A stretch of 12,726 nucleotides of DNA from Clostridia bacterium (GTDB taxonomy: Bacteria; Bacillota_A; Clostridia; Oscillospirales; CAG-272): the NCBI GenBank assembly GCA_017452945.1, contig JAFTLD010000087.1, positions 1-12,726 of the forward strand, read 5' to 3'. The notes under the pieces were generated by a model. The model was not told the origin of the DNA, did no database searches, and saw nothing but the letters and a program-made list of their open reading frames with translations. Position numbers and translations under genes: made by a program. Shown here one piece after another: positions 1 through 7,101 of the stretch (positions are counted from its first letter, which is position 1; each line of letters starts with the position of its first letter).

Positions 1-1
1 G

Positions 2-55
2 ATTGATCTTGCTACCGAACAGCTGATCAACCGCCGGATCGCGCGCTCTGAGTGA
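2..55 (+). CDS. 3' end of an unidentified gene (partial)
   Basis: An open frame enters from the left edge and stops at TGA 53-55. It encodes the C-terminal residues IDLATEQLINRRIARSE. The charged, helix-like ending and the strong hairpin just downstream fit the end of a real rightward gene. Seventeen residues are too few to assign a family, and no function is proposed. Confidence 0.5.
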   Translation: MDLATEQLINRRIARSE

Positions 56-65
56 GCCGCGCGCC

Positions 66-112
66 GCGTTCGGAAGCCTCTCTCCGCTAAGCGACGTTCG
101 GCTTCCGAACGC
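66..112 (+). terminator. GC-rich hairpin after the partial gene, probable terminator
   Basis: Bases 66-78 (GCGTTCGGAAGCC) pair perfectly with 100-112 over 13 bp. The 21-base loop contains a small inner CGC/GCG stem (85-87 with 91-93). It begins 10 bases after the stop of the partial gene. Only three T residues follow (114-116), so as an intrinsic terminator it is imperfect; it could instead protect the mRNA 3' end. Confidence 0.55.
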
Positions 113-133
113 CTTTAACACTCGATGCAAAAG

Positions 134-167
134 TGTTTACAATCCTCTTGCACAATTGTTTACAATC
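134..167. repeat. Two direct copies of TGTTTACAATC
   Basis: The 11-base word TGTTTACAATC occurs at 134-144 and again at 157-167, a 23-base period, and each copy is followed shortly by CTTGC. Each copy contains a -10-like TACAAT. The first lies 17 bases after TTAACA at 115-120, so this could be a weak rightward promoter or a two-site operator. Nothing downstream on the + strand needs a promoter, because the next gene (dxs) reads the other way. Function unknown. The rest of 113-218 shows no gene. Confidence 0.4.
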
Positions 168-218
168 TTGCTGTTGACAGAGGACGTCGCCCCCTACGGT
201 TATAAATTGATTGGTGAT

Positions 219-239
219 AAAAATCAATGCTTATTGATT
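219..239 (-). terminator. Short hairpin plus T-run at the end of dxs
   Basis: On the minus strand AATCAAT, loop AAGC and ATTGATT form a 7 bp stem overlapping the dxs stop codon, followed by a run of five T residues (223 to 219). The stem is short and AT-rich, so this is a weak but correctly placed intrinsic terminator. A third copy of the arm at 206-212 could form a competing hairpin. Confidence 0.4.
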
Positions 240-2107
240 AATGACACAACCGCATCTGCAATGCACCGTGCATCAATTCCCGCTGTGGTATAAACCGATT
301 CGATCTTGTCCTGGATGACAAAATTATCATCAATCGCCATGATGGTATGACGCGGCAGGCTGCCCTGTCTTGCCATGGTATCGGACAGCATCATACCAAA
401 TCCGCCCGCGCGGATCTCCTCTTCAAGGAAGACAATTGGCGTCTCGGGATTGCCGATCAGCTCAGCGACACGATCCGCGAGCTTATCATATGGCTTGATG
501 TATTCGCACAGCAGAATGCCTGCGCGGATTCCTTGTTCTGCCAAGGACTTGGATGCCTTGATGGCCTCGCGCACGATTTTGCCGTGGGTAACGATGATGC
601 AATCCGCTCCCTCGTTCTGCCATGCGCGCACGTCGATATCGGTATATGCACCATCAGGATAGAAGCTTGTCAGCACGTCGTCGTGCTCTCTGCCGTTGGG
701 GTATCTGATGGCCACGGGACAGCCGTCCTTGACAGCGGTCTTGATCGACAGCGCAAGTCCATCCGCGGTCACGGGCGTGTAAATTTTGACACCCGGAATG
801 TGCGACAGAAACGCTACGTCGAAGATGCCGTGGTGAGTCGCGCCGTCAGCTTGGCTGATACCTGCGCGGTCAATGCACATGACGATTGGCAGATTTTGCA
901 AGGCTGCATCGTGTATGATCTGGTCGTAGGCTCTTTGCAAAAAGGTAGAATACACGGCAAACACGGGGACATAGCCATTTGCAGCCATAGCAGCGCCATA
1001 GGTAACGGCATGCTCCTCGGCAATGCCAACGTCAAAATATCGCTCCGGATAGCTTTGATGGAAGATTTCCAATCCTGTTCCGTCACCCATTGCAGCAGTG
1101 ATGGCGCAGAGGCGATCGTTTTCTTTTGCAAGCTCGGTCAATACCTGCCCACAGACCTTGGAAAAGTTGGGACGCTCGGAGCTTTTGCCCGTGGGAGCAA
1201 TACCGTGATATGCTGTGGGCGATTGTTCTGCCGGCTGATAGCCAAGCCCCTTTTTGGTCTTGACATGGATGATCACGCTTTCGTCCAGTTTTTTTGCCTC
1301 GCGCAAAAGCGTTTCAATGGCAGTCATATCGTTACCATCCACAGGACCGAGGTACGTAAGTCCCAAATCCTCAAAGTAATTACTGCCGTATAGAGCATTT
1401 TTGATCCCCATCTTGATGCGTTTGACAATACGGAACAAATGCTTACCGATCAGCGGAACACCCTTGAGTACGTTTCTCGTTACTTTTTTGGCGCTGAAAT
1501 AGGCTTTCCCGCGGCGAATGTGTGCTAAAGTATTGGCAAAACGGCCTGTATTTTTGGCAATCGACATTTCATTTTCGTTGAGCACGATGATCAGACGCAG
1601 GTTTTTATCTACGTTGTTAAGTGCCTCATGCACCATACCGCCCGTAAATGCACCGTCACCGATGATTGCAATTGAATAAGCATCACTGCCCGAAAGCTTG
1701 TCAGTCATAGCAAAGCCGAGCGCTGCCGAGATTGAGGTGGAGCTATGCCCCGCACCGAACGGATCGTGCTCACTCTCGCTCCTTTTGGTAAAGCCCGAAA
1801 GTCCACCGCTTTGGCGCAGCGTATCAAATCGATCAAATCTACCGGTCAGAAGCTTATGTACGTAGCATTGGTGTCCGACGTCCCAGATAATATGATCCTT
1901 GGGCGAATCAAATACGCGGTGCAGCGCAACGGTCAGCTCGACAACGCCAAGATTTGACGCCAAGTGTCCACCGTTTTCTCTGACGCATTCGATCAAAAAT
2001 TCTCGTATCTCCCGATTCAGGCAAAGCAATGCTTCCTGATCCAGCTTCTTGAGCTCATGCGGGCTGTTGATCTTGCCCAGATATTTATACTGTGTGCAGT
2101 CCTGCAT
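224..2107 (-). CDS. dxs: 1-deoxy-D-xylulose-5-phosphate synthase
   Basis: This thiamine diphosphate enzyme condenses pyruvate with glyceraldehyde 3-phosphate to give DXP, the first step of the MEP pathway to isoprenoids and a precursor for thiamine and pyridoxal. The protein has 627 residues, normal for the family. Visible motifs are DVGHQ (76-80, active-site His79), GAGHSSTSIS (118-127), the ThDP motif GDGAFTGG (150-157) running to NENE (177-180), catalytic Glu364 in GIAEEHA, and DRAG (413-416) with the His pair 425-426. The start at 2107 is chosen because GGGAGGAGG lies just upstream and because the promoter at 2141-2169 puts transcription start near 2134; the longer frame to 2152 would begin upstream of the transcript. 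It stands alone, divergent from the Nudix gene. Identity is very secure. Confidence 0.97.
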   Translation of the reverse strand: MQDCTQYKYLGKINSPHELKKLDQEALLCLNREIREFLIECVRENGGHLASNLGVVELTVALHRVFDSPKDHIIWDVGHQCYVHKLLTGRFDRFDTLRQSGGLSGFTKRSESEHDPFGAGHSSTSISAALGFAMTDKLSGSDAYSIAIIGDGAFTGGMVHEALNNVDKNLRLIIVLNENEMSIAKNTGRFANTLAHIRRGKAYFSAKKVTRNVLKGVPLIGKHLFRIVKRIKMGIKNALYGSNYFEDLGLTYLGPVDGNDMTAIETLLREAKKLDESVIIHVKTKKGLGYQPAEQSPTAYHGIAPTGKSSERPNFSKVCGQVLTELAKENDRLCAITAAMGDGTGLEIFHQSYPERYFDVGIAEEHAVTYGAAMAANGYVPVFAVYSTFLQRAYDQIIHDAALQNLPIVMCIDRAGISQADGATHHGIFDVAFLSHIPGVKIYTPVTADGLALSIKTAVKDGCPVAIRYPNGREHDDVLTSFYPDGAYTDIDVRAWQNEGADCIIVTHGKIVREAIKASKSLAEQGIRAGILLCEYIKPYDKLADRVAELIGNPETPIVFLEEEIRAGGFGMMLSDTMARQGSLPRHTIMAIDDNFVIQDKIESVYTTAGIDARCIADAVVSLINKH

Positions 2108-2140
2108 GCGATGCCCTCCTCCCTTTGCGTTAACTTCTGT

Positions 2141-2169
2141 ATTATAACACATATATACCGCAATTGCAA
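2141..2169 (-). promoter_or_regulatory. dxs promoter (sigma-A type)
   Basis: On the minus strand TTGCAA (2169-2164), a 17 bp spacer and TATAAT (2146-2141), with a TGT extension immediately before the -10. Predicted start is near 2134, giving a leader of about 27 nt that contains the strong ribosome binding site. A weaker second candidate lies upstream on the same strand: CTGCAT at 2232-2227, 17 bp, then TGC TATTAT at 2209-2204. Confidence 0.75.
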
Positions 2170-2273
2170 ACGGTTTTTACGTTTTTTTCAAATATTTCAC
2201 AAAATAATAGCACAAAACTTGCTTATATGCAGAGTAAAGATTGGTCTTAGGCACTGTTTTTTTCTGATTTCTC

Positions 2274-2302
2274 TTGCATTATTGCCCGTGCTGTGCTAAA
2301 AT
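2274..2302 (+). promoter_or_regulatory. Promoter of the Nudix-GNAT pair
   Basis: TTGCAT (2274-2279), a 17 bp spacer and TAAAAT (2297-2302), with TGC directly before the -10 (extended -10). Predicted start is near 2309, so the leader to the ATG at 2332 is about 23 nt. Confidence 0.7.
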
Positions 2303-2331
2303 AGCGTAAATATTACGATTGGAGCACATTT

Positions 2332-2727
2332 ATGGTTGAGGTAGTTGCAGCCCTGATTTGGGAGAAAGATAGATTTATGATATGTCAGCGTCCCGCGCAT
2401 AAGGCGCGAGGTCTGCTTTGGGAATTCGTAGGCGGCAAGGTAGAGCCCAGAGAATCACATCAAGATGCACTTGTGCGCGAATGCCGCGAGGAGCTTGCTA
2501 TCACGGTCAAGGTTGGATCGGTCTTTTGTGAGGTGACGCATACCTATCCCGACATTACGGTACATCTGACACTTTTCAATGCCACCATTGCGCAAGGCAC
2601 ACCGCAGCTTTTGGAGCATGCCGATATGCGTATGATCGCGCCTGCTGAAATCCCGCAATATGAATTCTGCCCTGCAGATGAGGAGATCCTTACGCTGATT
2701 ATGAAGGAGCATGGCTGTGAGAGTTGA
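2332..2727 (+). CDS. Nudix hydrolase, MutT / 8-oxo-dGTP diphosphatase type
   Basis: A 131-residue single-domain Nudix protein, the size and form of MutT. Such enzymes cleave nucleoside diphosphates linked to another moiety; MutT-type members remove 8-oxo-dGTP from the nucleotide pool. The Nudix box runs from Gly35 through Glu41 to REcrEE (49-54), giving the metal-binding glutamates 50, 53 and 54. The usual Gly near the end of the box is Ala56, as the segment reads EELAI. An RPAHKARGLLWEFVGG stretch (20-35) precedes the box, as in MutT. GGAG at 2321-2324 lies 7 nt before the ATG. The gene overlaps the following GNAT gene, so the two are probably translated together. Exact substrate cannot be read from sequence; other (d)NTPs are possible. 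Confidence 0.9.
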   Translation: MVEVVAALIWEKDRFMICQRPAHKARGLLWEFVGGKVEPRESHQDALVRECREELAITVKVGSVFCEVTHTYPDITVHLTLFNATIAQGTPQLLEHADMRMIAPAEIPQYEFCPADEEILTLIMKEHGCES

Positions 2728-3145
2728 ATACTATGATTATTTGCCCGAAGCGGCCAAACAAATACGCGTGAGTGTCTTTATGGAGGAGCAAGGCTTTCTT
2801 GAGGAATTTGACGAGCTTGATAACCTTGCCACACATCTTGTTCTGTTTGATGACACGATTCCAGTTGCCACCTGCCGCCTCTGGCAATCAGAGCACGGTT
2901 GGCATGTTGGCAGACTTGCAGTGATCAAATGCTATAGGGGCCAAGGAGTTGGTCAGATCATGCTGCAAAAGGCCGAGCAGCTCGTTATTTCACGTGGCGG
3001 CCACAGCATTTATCTGCATGCGCAATGCAGAGCCAAGACATTTTATGAAAAGTGCGGCTATCAGGCGTTTGGCAATATTGATTACGATGAGGGCGTGGAA
3101 CACGTACACATGGTAAAGACTCCGGACAAAAAATCCGGATATTGA
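2717..3145 (+). CDS. GNAT family N-acetyltransferase
   Basis: A small GCN5-related acetyltransferase, expected to transfer an acetyl group from acetyl-CoA to an amine; the substrate is unknown. The N-terminal VFMEEQGF segment followed by a D/E-rich stretch resembles the YjcF/ElaA-like branch. The acetyl-CoA loop is RLAVIKCYRGQGVG, with RGQGVG as the Q/RxxGxG signature, followed by the C-terminal FYEKCGYQAF typical of the fold. The start is uncertain. AAGGAG at 2704-2709 is only 1 nt from the ATG at 2711 but 7 nt from the in-frame GTG at 2717, so GTG 2717 (142 residues) is preferred; ATG 2711 would add two residues. The gene overlaps the end of the Nudix gene by 11 bases and its stop codon overlaps the gpsA -35 box. 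Confidence 0.88.
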   Translation: MRVEYYDYLPEAAKQIRVSVFMEEQGFLEEFDELDNLATHLVLFDDTIPVATCRLWQSEHGWHVGRLAVIKCYRGQGVGQIMLQKAEQLVISRGGHSIYLHAQCRAKTFYEKCGYQAFGNIDYDEGVEHVHMVKTPDKKSGY

Positions 3146-3170
3146 CATCAAGCCCCAAATATGTTACAAT
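3142..3170 (+). promoter_or_regulatory. gpsA promoter
   Basis: Consensus TTGACA (3142-3147), 17 bp, then TACAAT (3165-3170) with a TGT extension before it. The -35 box overlaps the TGA stop (3143-3145) of the GNAT gene, so gpsA can be transcribed on its own as well as by read-through. Predicted start is near 3177. Confidence 0.75.
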
Positions 3171-3213
3171 TGTTACATCCGATCAATACTGACTTTCTAT
3201 AAGGAGAAATTAC

Positions 3214-4203
3214 ATGACGAAAAATATTAAAATAGGGGTTTTAGGCGCGGGCACGTGGGGCATCGCATTGGCAAGGCTTTTGCAAAATGCAGGCCATGCG
3301 GTCACTGTCTGGTCTGCCATTGAACACGAAATAGACTATCTTGCAGCGAATGGATGCCATCCCCAATTTCCCGAATGCAAACTGCCCAAGCAGATTCAAT
3401 ATACCAAAGATATCAGCGTTGCTTGCTCTGACCGGGACATGATCGTGTTTGCTGTTCCCTCACCTTTCGTGCGTGCCACGGCAAGGCGCGCGTCCCCCTA
3501 CGTTTCCGCTGGACAAATTGTAGTGGACGTAGCAAAAGGAATTGAAGAAAATACGTTTTGCACCATGTCGGAAATTATTGCAGAAGAATTGCAAAATCCC
3601 GAGATCAGAATCGTTGCGCTATCGGGACCTACGCATGCCGAAGAGGTGATCAAGGATCTTCCCACAGCAATCGTATCTGCTTGCAGTGATATTGAAGCCG
3701 CAAAGTACGTGCAAGGTGTATTCAATACGGATTTCTTCCGTGTATACACAAACAATGATATTCGCGGTGTGGAGCTTTGCGGTGCTTTGAAAAATATTAT
3801 TGCGGTAGCCTGTGGCATTGCACATGGCATTGGCTGCGGTGATAATGCAAAAGCAGCGTTGATCACCCTTGGGATTGAAGAAATGTCTCGCCTTGGCCGA
3901 GCAATGGGATGCAAAGAGCAAACCTTCGCGGGCTTATCCGGAATCGGTGACCTGATCGTGACCGCAACCAGTATGCACAGCCGTAATTTCCAATGCGGCA
4001 TCTTGCTCGGAAAAGGTGTTCCGATCCAAGAAGCTCTTTTGCAGGTCGGCATGGTAGTGGAAGGAATCAATACGTTACCCGCAGCCATCATGCTTGCCCA
4101 AAAGCATCATATACAAATGCCGATTATCGAAACGGTGAACGCAGTCGTTTCGGAAAAGATCGACGAATCCGAAATCATCCGTTTGCTGATGCCGGTGGAT
4201 TGA
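3214..4203 (+). CDS. gpsA: NAD(P)-dependent glycerol-3-phosphate dehydrogenase
   Basis: It reduces dihydroxyacetone phosphate to sn-glycerol 3-phosphate in the cytoplasm and so supplies the backbone for membrane phospholipids. At 329 residues it has the normal length. The N-terminal Rossmann motif is GAGTWG (11-16). VDVAKGIE carries conserved Lys109, LSGPTHAEEV is at 137-146, and catalytic Lys193 sits in GALKNIIAVACGI. The substrate-binding part contains GDNAKAALI (209-217) and HSRN. One oddity: the usual ITRG after NAKAAL reads ITLG here (Leu219 for Arg). AAGGAG (3201-3206) lies 7 nt before the ATG. The gene has its own promoter and ends at a shared hairpin. Identity is secure. Confidence 0.97.
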   Translation: MTKNIKIGVLGAGTWGIALARLLQNAGHAVTVWSAIEHEIDYLAANGCHPQFPECKLPKQIQYTKDISVACSDRDMIVFAVPSPFVRATARRASPYVSAGQIVVDVAKGIEENTFCTMSEIIAEELQNPEIRIVALSGPTHAEEVIKDLPTAIVSACSDIEAAKYVQGVFNTDFFRVYTNNDIRGVELCGALKNIIAVACGIAHGIGCGDNAKAALITLGIEEMSRLGRAMGCKEQTFAGLSGIGDLIVTATSMHSRNFQCGILLGKGVPIQEALLQVGMVVEGINTLPAAIMLAQKHHIQMPIIETVNAVVSEKIDESEIIRLLMPVD

Positions 4204-4226
4204 TCCGCAGCAAATGAACACGAAAT

Positions 4227-4260
4227 AAAACCGATACCTCATTTTGAAGGTATCGGTTTT
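4227..4260. terminator. Bidirectional terminator between gpsA and the leftward operon
   Basis: AAAACCGATACC (4227-4238) pairs perfectly over 12 bp with 4249-4260, with a 10-base loop. The A-tract and T-tract are part of the stem, so it works in both directions: it ends gpsA (stop at 4203) and, on the other strand, the eight-gene operon whose last stop is at 4264, only 4 bases away. Confidence 0.9.
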
Positions 4261-4263
4261 GCT

Positions 4264-4869
4264 TTATATAGCGGCAATTGCCATGGAGAGTGCCTTGACA
4301 GCTTGATCAAGCTCCATACTCGGTTCTGCGCTCTTTGCCTGCTCCGGCACATATGGGATATGGATAAAGCCCACTCTGGTTTGTGTGCTGTGATAGTGAT
4401 GCAGAAGCGTATACAACAGATCATTGCAAACAAATCTTCCGGCACTGTACGACAATTCGCATGGTACACCTGCAGCGCGCACAGCACTCACCATGTTGCG
4501 CACGGGTAAGGTTGTATAATAGGATGCCGGAGCCCCCGATACGATGGGTTGACAAAGCGGTGCGTTACCGGCATTATCCGCAATCCTTGCATGCCGCAGA
4601 TTGACACCGATCACCTCCGGTGTCACAGCCGTTCTGCCGCCTGCCTGACCTACACATAAAATGGCATCGGGTTGCAATTGCGCTGCCGCTTGCAGCACCT
4701 GTTCGGCAGCAAGTCCATACACGGTTGGTAGCTCTTTTTTGATCAGCTGCCACTCCCCTATCACGTCCGGCAGCTGCATGACTGCTTCGCGCGCAGGGTT
4801 AACGCTTTGACCGCCAAATGGGTCAAAGCCTGTGATCAACAGCTTTTTATTTCCGCATTTTGTGAACAT
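4264..4869 (-). CDS. pcp: Pyroglutamyl-peptidase I (pyrrolidone-carboxylate peptidase)
   Basis: A cytoplasmic cysteine peptidase of family C15 that removes N-terminal pyroglutamate from peptides. The 201 residues carry GFDPFGG (14-20) and NPA at 24-26. The catalytic triad is readable: Glu85 in TPEVIGVN, Cys148 in YSAGRFVCND, and His170 in GFIHIPYVPEQ. DARIPDNAGN of the family appears here as HARIADNAGN (93-102). It is slightly shorter than the usual 213-215 residues. The start at 4869 lies inside the ASCH gene (34-base overlap) and has no clear ribosome binding site, so translation probably depends on coupling. It is the last gene of the leftward operon, next to the terminator. Confidence 0.95.
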   Translation of the reverse strand: MFTKCGNKKLLITGFDPFGGQSVNPAREAVMQLPDVIGEWQLIKKELPTVYGLAAEQVLQAAAQLQPDAILCVGQAGGRTAVTPEVIGVNLRHARIADNAGNAPLCQPIVSGAPASYYTTLPVRNMVSAVRAAGVPCELSYSAGRFVCNDLLYTLLHHYHSTQTRVGFIHIPYVPEQAKSAEPSMELDQAVKALSMAIAAI

Positions 4870-5204
4870 AATTCAATCTCAATCCCCACAACACCGTAGT
4901 TCTTTTGCTTTTCGGCTGAATAATACTTTTCCATATCCTTCGGAGACGCGGTCGCAAGCTCGTGCGGCAAATAACCGCATTTGTCGAGCGGCAAGGATCG
5001 GTACAGCTGCTCAAAATCGGTAAAGACGTGCAGCTTTTTCACGGTACAGCTCAGCGTGCAGGAATCCTGTGTATTCGTGAAAACCAGCGTATCACCCACA
5101 CAGATCTGCTTTCTTTTTTCATCCAACAACCGCAGCTCTATGGTTTTCGCTCCGCAGGCGATCATGGAAAACGGTTGCGGATGGAGATTCATGTAATGAA
5201 TCAT
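4836..5204 (-). CDS. ASCH-domain protein
   Basis: A 122-residue protein made of one ASCH domain, a PUA-like beta barrel expected to bind RNA or modified nucleotides. The N-terminus MNLHPQPFSMIACGAK leads into the family motif GxKxxExR as GAKTIELR (18-25), then RLLDEKRKQICVGDTLVF (25-42), which is the strand-turn-strand signature of the fold. No transmembrane segment or signal peptide. AAGGAG stands 7 nt before the ATG. It starts 13 bases after the zinc-ribbon gene ends and overlaps pcp by 34 bases. ASCH proteins have been linked to RNA metabolism and, in some cases, nucleoside hydrolysis; the specific role here is unknown. Confidence 0.85.
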   Translation of the reverse strand: MIHYMNLHPQPFSMIACGAKTIELRLLDEKRKQICVGDTLVFTNTQDSCTLSCTVKKLHVFTDFEQLYRSLPLDKCGYLPHELATASPKDMEKYYSAEKQKNYGVVGIEIELCSQNAEIKSC

Positions 5205-5217
5205 TCGTTTTTTCTCC

Positions 5218-5844
5218 TTATTGAGTTTCTAAGTCAATCAAGACTTTTTTCACCTTTGTTTTGACGTTTACGGCTTTGATTATGATCCAGCCGAAAGAAT
5301 TGGAATAGGTTTCTTCATCGGTTTCATAAGCATTTTCGATAAAGTCTTCAAGGCTTTCGTCATTCTGTATTCTGACGGTAAACGTTGCAATGCCGTCTGT
5401 ATCCCATCGCCACTTGACGGGTGCAAAGGTGTACGTACAGTCATCATATTTCGAAATTCTTTCGGGAATCATTGCATCATATCCGTGAAAACGAGAGTCG
5501 AACAGTATGTATTCCTTGCCGCACGCAGCGCACTTTACTTTAACAATTTCCGTTGCATCGAGCCTCTTGTATTCAAACTTTTCAAGAACTTCTTCCTCAA
5601 ACAAGCCTTTCATTCCGTAAACGTAGGAAACGCCGTTTTCCCTTCCCATTCGAATGCGCTTGTATTTTTTGCAAAAAGCATCAAAATCCTTTTCGTATTC
5701 TTTTTCTTGTTCGGATCTCACGATCACGTTTTTATATCCTATGAAACGTTTTTCACCGCATACGCAAACCACGTCGCATTCGATCTCATCGCGTTTTTCC
5801 TTTGTGATGGAAAGTATGTTTTCTATGTATTTTGGTTTTATCAT
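5218..5844 (-). CDS. Hypothetical protein with a split zinc site
   Basis: I do not recognise a named family for this 208-residue soluble protein. An N-terminal segment ECDVVCVCG (22-30) and a middle segment VKCAACGKEYILFD (103-116) supply a CxC and a CxxC pair that could form one zinc ribbon, with the second pair in a normal knuckle context. The region between them (45-100) is rich in Lys/Glu and probably helical. The C-terminal third is mixed beta with several tryptophans and ends in KVKKVLIDLETQ. AAAGGAC precedes the ATG by a short spacer. It begins 2 bases after the previous stop, inside the leftward operon. Nucleic acid binding or a structural zinc is possible but unproven. Confidence 0.8.
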   Translation of the reverse strand: MIKPKYIENILSITKEKRDEIECDVVCVCGEKRFIGYKNVIVRSEQEKEYEKDFDAFCKKYKRIRMGRENGVSYVYGMKGLFEEEVLEKFEYKRLDATEIVKVKCAACGKEYILFDSRFHGYDAMIPERISKYDDCTYTFAPVKWRWDTDGIATFTVRIQNDESLEDFIENAYETDEETYSNSFGWIIIKAVNVKTKVKKVLIDLETQ

Positions 5845-5846
5845 TT

Positions 5847-6167
5847 TTAAGTCCTTTCATCATCCGCAGGGGAAACGAGATATAATATTTCCTTACCTAA
5901 CGACTCTGCATAATGTATTTCGTCTTTAACTGCTGCTCCAATATATCCATCAACGTTGACTACGAAAATCGCATCCGCAAGATCAATTTTCCTCTTATGA
6001 AGTTCCCCCAATAGTTGTTTTTCGTCATCCGTGAGTGGACGATTTATTACATGGGGATTAACACCAATTACAACATAGTGCTTTTCTAATGATAATCGTT
6101 CTGCAATTTCATACATTTCTTTTATGAACTTAAGCGATCCGCACAGCGTAACAATTTTTTCCCTCAT
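5847..6167 (-). CDS. Nucleoside 2-deoxyribosyltransferase-like protein
   Basis: A compact Rossmann-like protein of 106 residues related to the NDT / DUF4406 group, whose members break or exchange the N-glycosidic bond of deoxynucleosides or nucleotides. Motifs are TLCGSLKF (7-14), NPHVINRPLTDDEK (37-50), KIDLADAIFVVNVDGYIG (60-77) and the C-terminal KDEIHYAESLGKEILYL (81-97), where Glu83 lies at the position of the catalytic Glu of NDT proteins. The start at 6167 is chosen over an in-frame ATG at 6188 because it forms an ATGA overlap with the upstream stop and leaves GGGAG about 11 nt before it. It is shorter than classical NDT enzymes (about 150 residues), so hydrolase or binding roles are equally possible. 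Confidence 0.82.
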   Translation of the reverse strand: MREKIVTLCGSLKFIKEMYEIAERLSLEKHYVVIGVNPHVINRPLTDDEKQLLGELHKRKIDLADAIFVVNVDGYIGAAVKDEIHYAESLGKEILYLVSPADDERT

Positions 6168-6673
6168 TTGCTCATTTTCTCCCACCATTTATAGATCTTC
6201 GGCATTTTGCGGTTGATTTCGTTGCAGATACGTTGATATATTCCTTCATCGTATTTCTGCACGTGAATATCCAAACGCTTGGGTTTATAGGTCTGCATTT
6301 TTGTCTCACTGACACCTTTATAAATAATACCGCCAAAAATCTGAATGATATAAACATCGGTATAATAGAAAATACTGCCAAATCGGCTTTTTAACTCATA
6401 CCTCTTTCCGCAATCGTCGGCAGTAAGCTCATCAAGTTCGCCCGCGAAGAAATGATAATCAATATTTTGCTCCCATTTTTCTCTGTTCGGATAAGCAATC
6501 GAGGCTACCACGTGAAAGGCGTTACCGTATTTATCCTTGGGGAAGGATATGAGTTCGATTCGGTCGGAAAATACTCTCTTATAATGAGGGAAATCCCCCT
6601 CAAATCCGTCCGCCTTAAGCTTTGCAACAACTTCACGCTCAAGAGCCTGATTCATTTTCTGTGCCTGTGTCAT
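6164..6673 (-). CDS. DUF4304-like protein of unknown function
   Basis: A 169-residue soluble protein whose N-terminus, MNQALEREVVAKLKADGFEG followed by DFPHYKR, has the pattern I associate with DUF4304 (helix, then GF-K/E-G-x-FPHF/Y-R). The next part, ELISFPKDKYGNAFHVVASI, fits the beta strands after it. No catalytic motif is visible. AAAGGGG stands 6 nt before the ATG at 6673, and the start overlaps the deaminase stop as ATGA. An internal Met7 could be an alternative start without a comparable binding site. DUF4304 has no established biochemical role that I can state, and no function is proposed. Confidence 0.82.
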   Translation of the reverse strand: MTQAQKMNQALEREVVAKLKADGFEGDFPHYKRVFSDRIELISFPKDKYGNAFHVVASIAYPNREKWEQNIDYHFFAGELDELTADDCGKRYELKSRFGSIFYYTDVYIIQIFGGIIYKGVSETKMQTYKPKRLDIHVQKYDEGIYQRICNEINRKMPKIYKWWEKMSK

Positions 6674-7089
6674 ACGTTTCCCCTTTTCATGCGTTCACTT
6701 CCCCACCAATCGGGTACAAGATCGCCCAGCTTGACAGTGGCAAGCGTTTCAAGATCGGTCAGTATTTCGATGTCGGGGCTGCACGGGTCAAGCTGCATCA
6801 GCATCTCGCGGCAAGCTCCGCAGGGTGAACCGACACGCCCGTCTGTCATCACGCAGACCAGACCCACGATACGGCTCTCACCGTTTGTGATCATATTCGC
6901 AATCGCATTTCTCTCGGCGCACATGCCAAGCCCAGAGCAGGTATCTATGCAAACGCCTGTATATACGTTTCCCTGATCGGTCAAAATAGCTGCAGCCACA
7001 CCGCCTGCGTCCACAAATGGTGACAGCACGCGCGGGTTGAGCTTTTGCTTTGCTGCGTCGTATAATTCGCACCAGATAGTTTTGTTCAT
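6670..7089 (-). CDS. Cytidine deaminase family protein (cytidine / blasticidin-S type)
   Basis: A zinc-dependent deaminase of 139 residues, expected to hydrolyse the 4-amino group of cytidine, deoxycytidine or a related compound. The active site is complete: CAERNAI (57-63) gives zinc ligand Cys57 and catalytic Glu59, and SPCGACRE (88-95) gives Cys90 and Cys93. The N-terminus lacks the usual AYAPYSxFxVGAA of housekeeping Cdd and reads NPRVLSPFVDAGGVAAAIL, closer in style to blasticidin-S-deaminase-like members, so the substrate is left open. AAAGGAG lies a few bases before the ATG. It begins 12 bases after the metallopeptidase gene ends and overlaps the next gene by 4 bases. Confidence 0.9.
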   Translation of the reverse strand: MNKTIWCELYDAAKQKLNPRVLSPFVDAGGVAAAILTDQGNVYTGVCIDTCSGLGMCAERNAIANMITNGESRIVGLVCVMTDGRVGSPCGACREMLMQLDPCSPDIEILTDLETLATVKLGDLVPDWWGSERMKRGNV

Positions 7090-7101
7090 CTTTTATCTCC
7101 T

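Noticed and set aside
174..206. TTGACA at 174-179 with TATAAA at 201-206 as a rightward promoter
   Set aside because: The spacer would be 21 bp, too long for sigma-A, and no rightward gene follows.
347..1393. Rightward open frame of 348 codons opposite dxs
   Set aside because: It lies fully inside the very secure dxs gene on the other strand, has no convincing ribosome binding site and no recognisable motifs.
3121..3139. TCCGGA repeated around CAAAAAA as a terminator for the GNAT gene
   Set aside because: The stem is only 6 bp, has no T-run and TCCGGA is itself a palindrome; the gpsA -35 box follows at once.
3498..4091. Leftward open frame of 197 codons opposite gpsA
   Set aside because: It is the antisense shadow of gpsA and shows no start site or motif of its own.
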